From Stentor coeruleus (lineage: Eukaryota > Ciliophora > Heterotrichea > Heterotrichida > Stentoridae), in assembly GCA_001970955.1 (NCBI GenBank), contig MPUH01000527.1, positions 1 to 47,912 of the forward strand: a stretch of 47,912 bases of DNA. Reading direction: 5' to 3'. A model generated the notes under the pieces. The model was not told where the DNA came from. It saw nothing but the letters and a program-made list of their open reading frames with translations, and made no database searches. Positions 19,901 to 28,831 of this stretch are shown here, in pieces. The number at the start of each line of letters is the position of its first letter. Within the stretch, counting starts at the first letter, position 1. The position numbers were made by a program, and so were the translations under genes.

Positions 19901-21219
19901 ACCATTTGTATTTGCTGATCTGATAAATTACCTTGAAGCAATTGAGATATTGTCACTAACAAAGGTCTCCATATAAACCCTATTATCTTAACTCCTATAA
20001 TATCTGATAAAATTGTTTCACCTAATAATAAATTTTGTCTTATACAATAATCTAAGAAACACTCTATAATTTTTGTCACTAAATCAACAAGGTATTTTAT
20101 TTTCATTTTACCTAAACGACTTTCATCTATAGGAATCACTTCTGTTGATAATTTACTCATACTTTCTAGGATTTTTTGTAAAAAATCTTCTGATACTAAG
20201 CTTTCGATTTTGGTTGGCTTTTTAAGTACTTGATTTAGAGCTTCTAAACTTGAGATTTTTATCCAATCAGGGTATTGTTTTTGTTCTATATAAGATGTAA
20301 GTTTTGGGATAATGTCAAAGTTTTTTTGAGTAAATGAAATTATTTGTATTGAACAAGCGATTAATTGTGGTGTGTAGCCTTCTTCGATATTTTCAGTAAT
20401 ACTATCTTTGAGGGTTAAGAGGATTTTTTCTAGTTCTTGGTCCCAGTCTGGGTTTTTAGAGTTTTGGAAACCTGGTGAAGATATGATGGAAATTAATAGG
20501 GTGACACCTTCAACTTTTATTTTGGATTTTTCGTTTGTTATTGAAGACCTTGAAAGCTGTCGACCATTTTCTTTTACTGACCCTGTAGATTCGTTTAAAA
20601 CTTCTGCCCTGACAGAGAATAAAGGGTGAAGTCCGGTTACTAGATCAGAAACATTTTTGAAGAGAAGCCTACTACATGATAGGACAACTTTGGATTCTGG
20701 GGTGTCTTGAATAAAGCTTATTTGACTTAGTTTCTCAAATGTTATATTTACCAGTTGGCGCAAGGTAGCAGATGCTGTATTTCTGACTAGAGGCGATTTA
20801 AAGCCCTGTAATGACAAAGATATTCTCCATACCATGCTTATCAAGTCTTCAGTTAATAATAAAACAGTAGGATCAAGGATAAGCATAATAGTTTGCAAGG
20901 ACTTCAACTGTAAGCTTTCATCATTAGTTTCAAAAATCACTCCACTCAAAAAATCAAGTACAATTAACATTGAATTACTACATAATAAGTGATGTGTCAG
21001 GAGTTTTTGTAGTATGTTTATTGTATGGAAGTAAACTTTTAATATGCCAAGGCCCCTAACAGACTCAATAACTTGTAGTAGGGATTCAGAAGGTAGGACT
21101 GAGGATTTTTTTAGATCAGAAATTGCTTTTTCTGCAAGGTCTCTGACCTGGGCACTTTTACGCCTGCTTTCGATTGCAATTATTTTGAGGTCAGATTCTA
21201 GGCTATCATGCAAACTCAT
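16942..21219 (-). CDS. MON2-like large HEAT-repeat trafficking protein (BIG/GBF relative without Sec7)
   Basis: 1425 aa with no intron detected. MON2 proteins are peripheral Golgi/endosome proteins related to the large Arf-GEFs but lacking the Sec7 catalytic domain, working with Dopey in endosome-to-Golgi recycling. The N-terminus (SRRKSAQVRDLAEKAI, then about 150 residues) matches the DCB-type domain seen in MON2. The following HUS-like region and long alpha-helical repeat array continue to the C-terminus, and a conserved WxxWW-free block of tryptophan-rich helices (about 600-760) is typical. No Sec7 motif is seen. The length is somewhat shorter than animal MON2 (about 1700 aa). Assignment rests on the overall pattern and the N-terminal block; a divergent BIG-type relative is the main alternative. 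Confidence 0.8.
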   Translation of the reverse strand: MSLHDSLESDLKIIAIESRRKSAQVRDLAEKAISDLKKSSVLPSESLLQVIESVRGLGILKVYFHTINILQKLLTHHLLCSNSMLIVLDFLSGVIFETNDESLQLKSLQTIMLILDPTVLLLTEDLISMVWRISLSLQGFKSPLVRNTASATLRQLVNITFEKLSQISFIQDTPESKVVLSCSRLLFKNVSDLVTGLHPLFSVRAEVLNESTGSVKENGRQLSRSSITNEKSKIKVEGVTLLISIISSPGFQNSKNPDWDQELEKILLTLKDSITENIEEGYTPQLIACSIQIISFTQKNFDIIPKLTSYIEQKQYPDWIKISSLEALNQVLKKPTKIESLVSEDFLQKILESMSKLSTEVIPIDESRLGKMKIKYLVDLVTKIIECFLDYCIRQNLLLGETILSDIIGVKIIGFIWRPLLVTISQLLQGNLSDQQIQMVLNAYQSLVNYTGSFSIIQGREAVISSLSSFSKPSVSNLSTKQICCNKCLLNIAHSLHGILDMKSWHRILNSLSYLDSHLQYTKYEGELIVLKNSIDELFTKTALWPNATITEFIGALGQLTLEFMEALSSSEKKVVFSRIFGLEKLITVTQANLNRISLIWDNVTAYIDCICNAKSQEIRQVGIGSLTKLLIKVFKYFIDYPPNINPDTPSKWKFWQKTLFASLHDLANQQEPEAYKGIYSIIQNCGSQLDTSGWTMLLSILYEIDLNSHSDIGFKCLHLIINEFLQNEDLLNCLAKLVDLIYKFVSAKNSSQSVSAVGMYWNLADYLGRIGKDEEEKWWLILEKLKELGLDSRPEIRHSALNSLHVALSTHGAILSQAIWKKIMDNVILSLLQRISSTYFKYATLIQEVPIIEAAAFVQAESYEAPRKMGKKNLQISIPTDLAHPLVSETPKFAGKIELPKEEKTIMKDSRDTLEKQWEETYHIFTQNLGKLFRTYLSNLEKADENVLNTVTVKKHWDLLILRLKEGLHTGTTNIITAVLKAVKELISCPKVNALFFVKWNSSWEIFTTLCNRLQVSNVNIPHKLVLIIIEDLNLIYSSDYTEPYQDKCLHSLYLLLNALLEATKLEATLPNCKLLREQKEVFDFLEKLSGYLMKNKVHLSSYLRFLLKFCQYDTQDSHSDALCRRALQGLEEISDLEPTCFATVISELLNAYQPLLTLRFNSEALLLMNVTCKGAEPLYYTAEESFLKLLPYIMKLNCWDKMLQVLEQIILPDEKTLNSLGKRDLEDMMRTSESLDIKIIGFVKEHLIPTSMNMQSNIQWRLISLLDNGCENYYSQHFSIDSTEKESFSSTCLTGLFELSKLRQPTQEEEEKKSVAEDPVHLKVAKRTAPVLIKRCKEVLIKFVNEEKMMGIMPLQKNKEVELVKILQMLAKLEIPEGVVEGKGKKGHLQELFLTLCELVIAKEPDVKEALREVFIEYHKGLI

Positions 21220-21391
21220 AATTTTTTATTATATGCCATATATTTATATAAAACTCAGTACTTAAACATAAGCACAAAATCTATTTTGCTTATTAATCCC
21301 TAGCAAATATATCAAAATCTTCTCTTTTACTTGCATCAAAAAAAATCATAGCATAAATTATACATTCCTAATGCATCTCAAAATCATCAAC

Positions 21392-23404
21392 TTACTTTCC
21401 ATTTATCACAATTTTCGGAGTTTCTTCATCTGTTTTTTTCCTTGAACATATAAAATTCTCAATAAATCTTTTGCCCTTTGGCAATACCGAAAAAAAGTTT
21501 TCGTTTTTTTTGCCTTCATCATCACTTTCTTGAACCAACCTGAGTTTTTTAATCGATAAAGGCAATATTTCATTCAGTTTACTAACATATTTTCTTGCTT
21601 TTTTAGCTAGACTTGTATTAACTTTCAAACTAGGACTATTACAAACATTACTTTTTACATTAAAAATCGCATAATTCTTTATAACATCTGATTCATGTTC
21701 AGGTCTCATAAATTTTTTGTCTATATTATAAGCTAAATTAACTCGTATTCCTCCAAGTTTGTTTCTTTTATTTACAGCTTTATGCATAATTTTATCTTTA
21801 TGAAGTTTTATTATTGCATCTTTACAATCTTTGGCTATATGTGTAAGTTTTTTACAGAAAAAACATTTGATTCCTAGAATGCTTAGATCTTTTTCTGCCC
21901 TTTTGAGAATTTCTTTTGTTATATCTTGCTCAGATGGATGGTCTGAGAGAAGCCTATTGAATGTTTCTCTATCTAAAGAGACGAGTTCAGTAAAACTATC
22001 ACATCTTGCTGATGCTGTACGGCAGATACCGACAAAAAACCCGAGTTCGCCGAAGGATTTTGATTTTCCAAGGGATTTGTATATGGTTTTTGTGTTTTGG
22101 CTATAGACATCAACAGAACCATTTATTATAAAATAAATTGAAGTCCCTTTTTCTCCTTCTAGGAGCACTAAATCCCCTTTAGAAAATATCATTATTTTCA
22201 TGTTAAAGCCAATGAACTTAATAAACCCCGGAGAATAGTTTTGAAAAATTGCATGATTTTCTAAATATGACGCTCTGGTAAATGTAAAAATTTCTATTTT
22301 CAAAGGTTGAGATAACTCCCAAAGCAATTCAATTTCTTTGCCACTATTATCTTTTTCTACTTCTCTCATGTAGTTAACATATCTTATAATCTTGTACCTT
22401 AAACTTTTAGGAATATTTTTCTTATCCAATAACCTTTTTATTTGAAAAATAATATCCTTAGTCTGACTAGAATAATATGTATATTTACTAACAATGCTTT
22501 GTATTTCTCCTAATGTAAATGCAAAAATCAAACTTTCAATACACATTACTAGAACTGTTCCTAAAAGGTTAGGGCCCAAAGATTTCTTAGGAGATTCATA
22601 CCCCACTGAAGTCATAGTAAGAATTATAATATAAAATTGATGCAAATATCTTCTAAATTCATTTGGTTTATAAAATTCCCAATCTTCAGGATGATCTTTC
22701 ATTGATATTTTTAGTAAATATTCCATAAAACAACACAGCCAATGACACAACAAACTAAAGACAATAAAAAAATACAAAAGTCTTGTTAAAAACACTGAAG
22801 TAGGACTGCTCCAATAGTCTTCTATAGAAAAAAAAAGTTTCCTCATATGCGAAAGCCTAAGAAGTTTCAACAAAAGTATAACGACTGCTAAATTCAGATC
22901 AAGGGAGATTTTTTCCTTAACAAACAATAATTGGAATGGCAAAATACTCCATAAATCAATAAAAAAATACGTTCTGAGATAGAATTTCAATATAGTCTTC
23001 CTATCTGTAACAAGTTTTCCTTTCTTATATAAGCAAGTATTCATAGATATTGGAATATCTAAAATCAGAAATATGTTACTTACTTCAAGGTAGGTTCTTA
23101 TCTCATAAGAGAGCTTTAATGTAAAACTTATTAGATATGGAATGATAAAAGCTTGGGATATTGTTATTGATATACAGCAGAGATCCCAAACAAGTTTTAG
23201 GATAGATTCAGGGCTGATTAAAAAGATTTTTTCTTTGTCTTTATTAAGAGGTTGTTTGACAGGAAAATACTGAGACTTTGGGTGCTTTTTCTTTCGGAGT
23301 TTACGTAGTTCGTGGGGCTTTTTTTGGGCTTTAAGTTTTAGTAATGATTGAGAGGACCATGATTTGCGAAAAGAGTCGGCAACAATCTTTGTTGAGCCTT
23401 TCAT
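21392..23404 (-). CDS. cyclic-nucleotide-binding cation channel with non-canonical pore and C-terminal CCHC zinc knuckle
   Basis: 670-aa six-TM channel of the HCN/CNG/EAG superfamily. Membrane core about residues 68-310. The S4 region (178-190) has few positive charges. The pore reads TSVGYE (265-270), so the usual GYG third position is Glu270. The C-linker is about 315-395. A complete cyclic-nucleotide-binding domain (about 398-495) includes FGELGFF (451-457) and the phosphate-binding RTASA (462-466), so ligand binding looks intact. Directly after it, CFFCKKLTHIAKDC forms a C-X2-C-X4-H-X4-C knuckle (C514, C517, H522, C527). The basic C-terminus of about 140 residues is unrecognised. It could conduct K+ or mixed cations. 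Start is the first ATG, giving a basic leader. Confidence 0.9.
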   Translation of the reverse strand: MKGSTKIVADSFRKSWSSQSLLKLKAQKKPHELRKLRKKKHPKSQYFPVKQPLNKDKEKIFLISPESILKLVWDLCCISITISQAFIIPYLISFTLKLSYEIRTYLEVSNIFLILDIPISMNTCLYKKGKLVTDRKTILKFYLRTYFFIDLWSILPFQLLFVKEKISLDLNLAVVILLLKLLRLSHMRKLFFSIEDYWSSPTSVFLTRLLYFFIVFSLLCHWLCCFMEYLLKISMKDHPEDWEFYKPNEFRRYLHQFYIIILTMTSVGYESPKKSLGPNLLGTVLVMCIESLIFAFTLGEIQSIVSKYTYYSSQTKDIIFQIKRLLDKKNIPKSLRYKIIRYVNYMREVEKDNSGKEIELLWELSQPLKIEIFTFTRASYLENHAIFQNYSPGFIKFIGFNMKIMIFSKGDLVLLEGEKGTSIYFIINGSVDVYSQNTKTIYKSLGKSKSFGELGFFVGICRTASARCDSFTELVSLDRETFNRLLSDHPSEQDITKEILKRAEKDLSILGIKCFFCKKLTHIAKDCKDAIIKLHKDKIMHKAVNKRNKLGGIRVNLAYNIDKKFMRPEHESDVIKNYAIFNVKSNVCNSPSLKVNTSLAKKARKYVSKLNEILPLSIKKLRLVQESDDEGKKNENFFSVLPKGKRFIENFICSRKKTDEETPKIVINGK

Positions 23405-23890
23405 TTTAGTTATTTCAAAGTTGACTAAGTTTTTTACTGATGTTTATACTAAATAAAGTTTTATTGTATGACAAATCTTACAAAGCTAATATTATCAATA
23501 TCTTCTATATCAAAACCTTTTGATTAGAGATTATCTACAAGTAAATGTTAAATTAAAGTTAATTTTGCGCATTTCACTTAGGATATCTCTAATAGTCTTT
23601 TCCAATTATCTCAAATCATCCACCCCAAAGCTCTAAAATCCTTGTAATTTAATTTAATCATTGATCAGTTCATTTTTTCATACTCAAAAGTAATACTAAA
23701 ACCAAAAATAGACTTAAGACCAAATCCTATTAACTTTCCTATTCAACACACAAACAAAAATTCAGTAAAATTTCCAGTTACGATAAATTGTATCTAAACA
23801 TGTGTTAATTTTTCATTACAAAAGCATAAATTACAATATAAACAAACTACATGTAATATCGATAATTCACCAGAAAATCACATTATATAA
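23405..23890. other. divergent intergenic region
   Basis: It lies between the minus-strand channel and the plus-strand orphan, so should carry two promoters. AT-rich with no motif recognised. Confidence 0.4.
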
Positions 23891-24532
23891 ATGTGTAAGC
23901 TTAATATTCTTTGTAAGCAGCTAGATGGACAATGTGATTGCCATCAAAAAAACACTAGATCGCTTGGAGGTTCTCAAGTGCATAGTAGCCTCTTGTGTTC
24001 AATACTCTCCTTCATAAAAGATCAACCTGAAATCATGAAATCTCTTTCTGAAGCCAGCAGTATCCCAATCGACCATGTTTTGTCTTCTCTCTCTACAATA
24101 GAAAATACTTTTGGTACTGTATCTTCACCCCAAACTCAAGATAGTTTATTAGAAAGTTCTACTGATTTGCAAGTCAATGTTATTACTGACATTCCTAGTA
24201 GAATTTTTATTGGAAAGCGTTTTTCTCTTATGGCTGAAATTGTTAACAGCAATCTTGTAAAAGCTCAACTTGAAGAACCTCAAAGTTTTCAAGTTGTCCT
24301 TGTTGGAAGAAGGGATGGGTTAGAAAAACTAGTGGTTGCCGAAGAGTTAACATCTGGAGTGGCTTTATTCCGTAAGATTGTGATAAATGAAGAAATTGCT
24401 GATTGCTCGTTGGTAGTCAAAATAAAGGGCAGGAGCGAAATCACTCAGTTTTCTCAGGATGTTGAAATAAGATTGAAAAAGGGTAATGAAAAATTGCTCA
24501 AAAGATTAAAATCGGAAGAAATTCCTACGTAA
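23891..24532 (+). CDS. unrecognised cysteine-led protein with a beta-rich C-terminal half
   Basis: 213 aa. The first 20 residues hold five cysteines and a histidine (CKLNILCKQLDGQCDCH), possibly a small metal site. Residues 30-80 look helical. From about 92 to 195 the pattern of alternating hydrophobics (VNVITDIPSRIFIGKRFSL, then QVVLVGRR, ALFRKIVIN and SLVVKIKG) suggests a beta-sandwich. The C-terminus is Lys-rich. No signal peptide or membrane segment. I do not recognise the family, and the function is unknown. Confidence 0.65.
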   Translation: MCKLNILCKQLDGQCDCHQKNTRSLGGSQVHSSLLCSILSFIKDQPEIMKSLSEASSIPIDHVLSSLSTIENTFGTVSSPQTQDSLLESSTDLQVNVITDIPSRIFIGKRFSLMAEIVNSNLVKAQLEEPQSFQVVLVGRRDGLEKLVVAEELTSGVALFRKIVINEEIADCSLVVKIKGRSEITQFSQDVEIRLKKGNEKLLKRLKSEEIPT

Positions 24533-25444
24533 ACCTTAAATAGTTAAGATTAGATTTGATAATTTATGGTATTTTAGCATATCTTAAGTTTAATTAAATC
24601 CTAGCACTAAAGATAAAAGTTTATTCAGGATGATGATAGATGAAATTATTGTAGCATGTTTTAAGATATTAATGTATTTTTATAAAGATATGAGTAAAAT
24701 AGTAAAATTAAACTTATTGAGTGGGTGAAAATTAGTATGCTTATATAATATTTGTTTTTTTAAAGCTTGAATTAATATTAGTCGCTTGTTGTATGAAAAT
24801 TATAAGTGATTTATGATTCCTATCAAGTTATTGGATCAAAAAAATTTTATGTTTTGTGTATCTGACTTATAATAAGTTTATTATACATTTTGATATCTTA
24901 GAATATTTTATAAAAGTATGGAACTTTTAACAATAAAAAGATATAATAAAACACAATATACAGTTTTATACTATTTTGATTTGATTTTTTTCTAAAAGTA
25001 AATCGGGATATAAAAAGAAACTACAGCCTAATATTCAGCATTATTAACAAAAAAAATAATTATTATATTTATTAATATTCTCTTTAAAGCTTTAGTGAAT
25101 ACTACAATTTTAAGAATATCAATTCATTTTGGTAAGTCTCATTCTAATTGCTATAAATGTTATTCTAAAAATCTAATTATTTTTAAATCGTAACACCCTA
25201 GCATCTTACCTAAAATCAAAAAAAATATTCTTTAATAAACCGAATCAGCTTCAAATTAAACAATTTTCAAGATGCACCTACCTAAAAATTACAACATCAT
25301 TATTAGCCCAACTATTAAAGGACCTTTTTATTTTACCCATATTCTATATCATTATTAATCCCAACTATTAAAGGACCTTTTTATTTTACCCATATTCTAT
25401 ATCTTATCTTAATATCAATTAGGCTTTAAATACTTATAACACAA
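24533..25444. other. intergenic spacer with a tandem repeat at its right end
   Basis: No gene is seen in either strand. It contains the two-copy repeat at 25296-25400, 45 bases before the next start codon, so the repeat is probably in or near the promoter. Confidence 0.45.
25296..25400. repeat. two-copy tandem repeat, about 52 bp, promoter-proximal
   Basis: 25296-25347 and 25348-25400 are copies of the same unit (core CCCAACTATTAAAGGACC), differing near TTAGCCC/TTAATCCC by one substitution and one inserted base. There is no N between them, unlike the assembly joins, and the copies differ, so this is more likely a real duplication. Confidence 0.75.
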
Positions 25445-26701
25445 ATGAATATTCCTGAAGAAGGAGATGTCCTGAAATTCCCAAAAGGGTTTAAAAAAAC
25501 ACTTCAAAAAAAAACTTCAAGCACAGAGGATTTCTGTATCCCAACCTGCGAAACTTTTAGAGAAAATATAGAGAGAAACAGCATCAAATTTCAAAACTCC
25601 TCTTATCTTGATCTTCAAAATCCTATAGATGAAAGTAAAAAATATGATACATATCATCTAAAACATATTGAATATCGTGATGTTTTTTGGCAAGAATACA
25701 ATTGTGATAAACTTGTGGCAAAATTTAGTTTAGAGCATAAAGAACTATTAAAAACAAATGCATCTCACTTATCGTATTCATTAGAAAATTGTAGAGAAAG
25801 AACAGAAAAAGGTTTCTTTTTATTCAAATACAATTTCAATAATCCTTCTCGAAGTGTTGTAAAATTCAGATTATTAGAAGGGTTTATAGAGTATTTTTTG
25901 AATAACAAAAAAAGAAAACGCATTCCAATTTGTTTATTGCACGGGATTATTTATGGAGCTCTATCATCAACATTTAAAAATTTCAAAAGAAAAGTTGATC
26001 GTAAAGAAGGAAAAATCCATAAATTCTGCCATTGTTTTTCTATAGTCACTGAATTTAGAACTTATGATTTTGCTACAGTTAAAGATACAGACCGTATGGA
26101 TATTTGTATAAGTTTAAGCTATTTGATAACTTTAAACTCCCAAACACCAACTTCAATGCCTTTTGATAAGAGTAAGGTTTATATAGGATATTTAACTTTG
26201 AAAACTATTAATTATAAAATCAGAAGTGCTGCGAGGAAAAAATATATGAGTAGTGTTGAATTGTTTATGGTAAAAAATATTTAGCTGGCGATTATATTAA
26301 CATTTAAAGAAATGGGAAGGCAAGAAGAGATGGAACAAGTTAAAGGTATGCTTGATTTGCATTTTTCAGGACTTAGCAAATTTAGTCGATTTATTGTTCG
26401 ATCTGTCCTACCTTTTATTCAGTATTTTGATGAAGAAGATGATAATAAAAATTACTTTCGTATTAATATTCTTCTTGGGAAAAGATTGAATTATATCAAG
26501 AACCAAATTGATAAAAATACTAATAACCTAGTACTTGTGCCTAAATACTCGAAAGCTTATGCTTATCTTGTACCTAGTTCAAAATCAGTGTTTCAATCAA
26601 ACAGGCATGAAGATCCAGCTTTTGAGCTCCTTAGGCAACGGGTTTCAAAAAATACTCATGCAGTCTCTCATCATCCTACAGCTATAGATGGATTATTCTA
26701 A
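25445..26701 (+). CDS. unrecognised protein, two exons
   Basis: Exons 25445-26269 and 26285-26701 join across a 15-nt intron to give about 413 aa. Without splicing the frame stops after 279 aa. The N-terminus is basic and polar; residues 75-215 include HLKHIEYRDVFWQEYNCDKL and the RFRLLEG-like segment. Residues about 195-240 read as a beta-rich block (FCHCFSIVTEFRTYDFATV, MDICISLSYLI). After the junction comes LTFKEMGRQEEMEQV and a helical C-terminus. No transmembrane segment or catalytic motif is evident. A second in-frame GTA...TAG 15-mer at 26172-26186 could be another intron, which would shorten the protein by five residues. No function is assigned. Confidence 0.7.
26270..26284 (+). other. 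15-nt spliceosomal intron
   Basis: GTAAAAAATATTTAG. It supplies an in-frame TAG if unspliced. Removal joins ELFM to LAIILTF and the frame continues 138 codons. Confidence 0.8.
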
Positions 26702-27230
26702 CGTATAATGAATATATAATTTCTTTTAAAAAAAAATAATTTCTAAAGCTTTTCTTTAAAGTTTACTTTTGATTATATATTTATTATATGGTTATTATAA
26801 CTACTAAATATAAATCTTTTAATTCAAATTATAACTTATAATTTTCACAATTTAGATTTACTATCAGACTGTATAAAACTTTAAATATTAAATAATTTAT
26901 ATCAAATTATATCTTTTTAACACTAAAAGTGTTTGCAAAGTATTTCAATGCTTTTAACTATCACTATCTCAATGAAAAAATATGTATTTTTTAATTAAAT
27001 TCTTGAAGCATAAATACAAATAACTTGATTAATTCAAATGACATGATTTTCTTATTATTTTCAATCTCTATTTATTATAAAAGTTTAAAACCAAATATTC
27101 GAAGTTTTTTCAATATTATTTATTTATCTTTAACAGAATTAAATTATCCAATCACAAATGAGCTCTAAAAATAATTCATTTAACTCAAATAATTTTATTC
27201 ATCATAAAACTCTAACATAAAAATCTGTTA
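26702..27230. other. intergenic spacer, nothing recognised
   Basis: Very AT-rich, homopolymer-laden. It presumably carries the promoter of the gene at 27231. Confidence 0.4.
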
Positions 27231-28715
27231 ATGGACGACGCTGAATACAAAGCTTTAGTACTACAATTCACTCATGATCTTGGAATGGAAGATTCGAAAT
27301 ACGATCGTAAAAACCTAAAACGTTCAGAACCTGCATCTCTAACATATTTTTGCCCATGTCAAATATGCTCATTAGAATCAAAAGATAAATTCTCAGCAAG
27401 AATAGCTTTACAGCATCATACACAGCCTGATGAGAATAAAGAACTTAGGGGTTTTACATGGCTTCTTGAAAAATTAGGAGAAATAAGCGTTGAAAACTCA
27501 TATAAACTTAACATCCCCGATACTGCAGTTTTTAGAAAAGGTAAAGCTTCTTTTTTGATACAATTCCAAAGAGATAGGTCTATAAAATTCGTTAATTCAG
27601 GGGAAAAACTCACAAATCAGGAGATAATTAAGAATGTTACAAATATTGTTAGGAATAGGAAAAAAGAAGAAAACTTGTATAAAGCTGGCAAATTGCGACC
27701 ATCAGCTGTAGGCATAGTAGAATATGGTAAAGAAACTGCATGTATAAGATTCATGAATCGTCACCGGGACAATGACCTGGAAGATGTATTTTCCGAAGAT
27801 GAAGAAGGGGCAATAAGAGTTATGAATGAAAATGAATTCACTGGACTTATGTGGCAACGTCCAGGAAGTGCATTCTGGAAGACAATTGCTTACATCCAAT
27901 CAGCCCTGAAATGCAAAAAAGGTATTGGTGAAAGTTTTATGCATACCTATATTTTTAATAACAGAAACAATGTTGATATAATAAAATCAGGCCTAGAAGA
28001 TCAAGAAGAAAACGAAGAAGCTTTTTATATAGAAAACCGAAGCAAATACTGTGAATATATATTTAAAAAAATCTACTATTTATTTGAAAAACATCTAAAC
28101 CTTATGTTAATTCAAATCAAAGGAGAATTTGTCAGAGATGATAATAACAGAATATGGCTTATTCATGCTTCCGATATAATAACAGAAGCTATTCCAGTAC
28201 CAGAAAACGTAGGAACACCTGAAAATAAGCCTCCACCTTTAAAAATTGACGAAGACCAATTACTAAATCATTTAGCTCAAGTGGCTAAACAGCCAAAAAA
28301 TCATCGAACTGAAAAATTCTCTAAGCTTATGAATAAAGAGTGTGAGAAAATGATAGATGCAAGCAAAATTATGGATATTTTTAAACCTGCTGAACCTGAT
28401 TTGCTTAGTACTTCAGCTTTTGCTAAGCTTAGAAGGTTTACTCCATATAATCTTGAAGAATTACTTGATCGTGATAAAGCTAAAACATTATTAAAGGTTT
28501 ATACTGATAATAGGAAACATAAGAAAAATGCTAGTAATGATATTAAAGGGATTGATTATGATAGCCATGCACCTACACCTATTTCTGTAAGTCCTTATAA
28601 GGTTTCTCATTCATGGGTTTTTACTCCAAAGATTAGGAATAATACTGGGGGGAGTAGAAGTAGGCCAATGTCATCAAAATTGAGACATAGTTATAACAAA
28701 TCTTTTATTCTTTAA
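27231..28715 (+). CDS. unrecognised conserved-looking cytosolic protein
   Basis: 494 aa with no signal peptide or membrane segment. A Cys/His cluster near residues 43-67 (FCPCQICSLESKD, then ALQHH) could bind zinc. The central region (about 85-330) looks like a folded alpha/beta domain and contains IQIKGEFVRDDNNRIWLIHAS (about 297-317, split here as IQIKGEFVRDD and NRIWLIHAS), a phrase of the type I associate with conserved protist proteins of unknown function. The C-terminus (about 350-494) is basic, proline/serine-rich and probably disordered. No intron found. I cannot name the family; a cytoskeletal or ciliary role would be a guess. Confidence 0.7.
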   Translation: MDDAEYKALVLQFTHDLGMEDSKYDRKNLKRSEPASLTYFCPCQICSLESKDKFSARIALQHHTQPDENKELRGFTWLLEKLGEISVENSYKLNIPDTAVFRKGKASFLIQFQRDRSIKFVNSGEKLTNQEIIKNVTNIVRNRKKEENLYKAGKLRPSAVGIVEYGKETACIRFMNRHRDNDLEDVFSEDEEGAIRVMNENEFTGLMWQRPGSAFWKTIAYIQSALKCKKGIGESFMHTYIFNNRNNVDIIKSGLEDQEENEEAFYIENRSKYCEYIFKKIYYLFEKHLNLMLIQIKGEFVRDDNNRIWLIHASDIITEAIPVPENVGTPENKPPPLKIDEDQLLNHLAQVAKQPKNHRTEKFSKLMNKECEKMIDASKIMDIFKPAEPDLLSTSAFAKLRRFTPYNLEELLDRDKAKTLLKVYTDNRKHKKNASNDIKGIDYDSHAPTPISVSPYKVSHSWVFTPKIRNNTGGSRSRPMSSKLRHSYNKSFIL

Positions 28716-28831
28716 TTAAAAACTTATGTATTTTAGAAGGGTTTATGTGGATATGAGTATTATGATGAGGTTTAGTTTTATGTTACTGCTATCGGGTTAG
28801 ATTATAAGATATACCTAAACTCTATGTTTGC

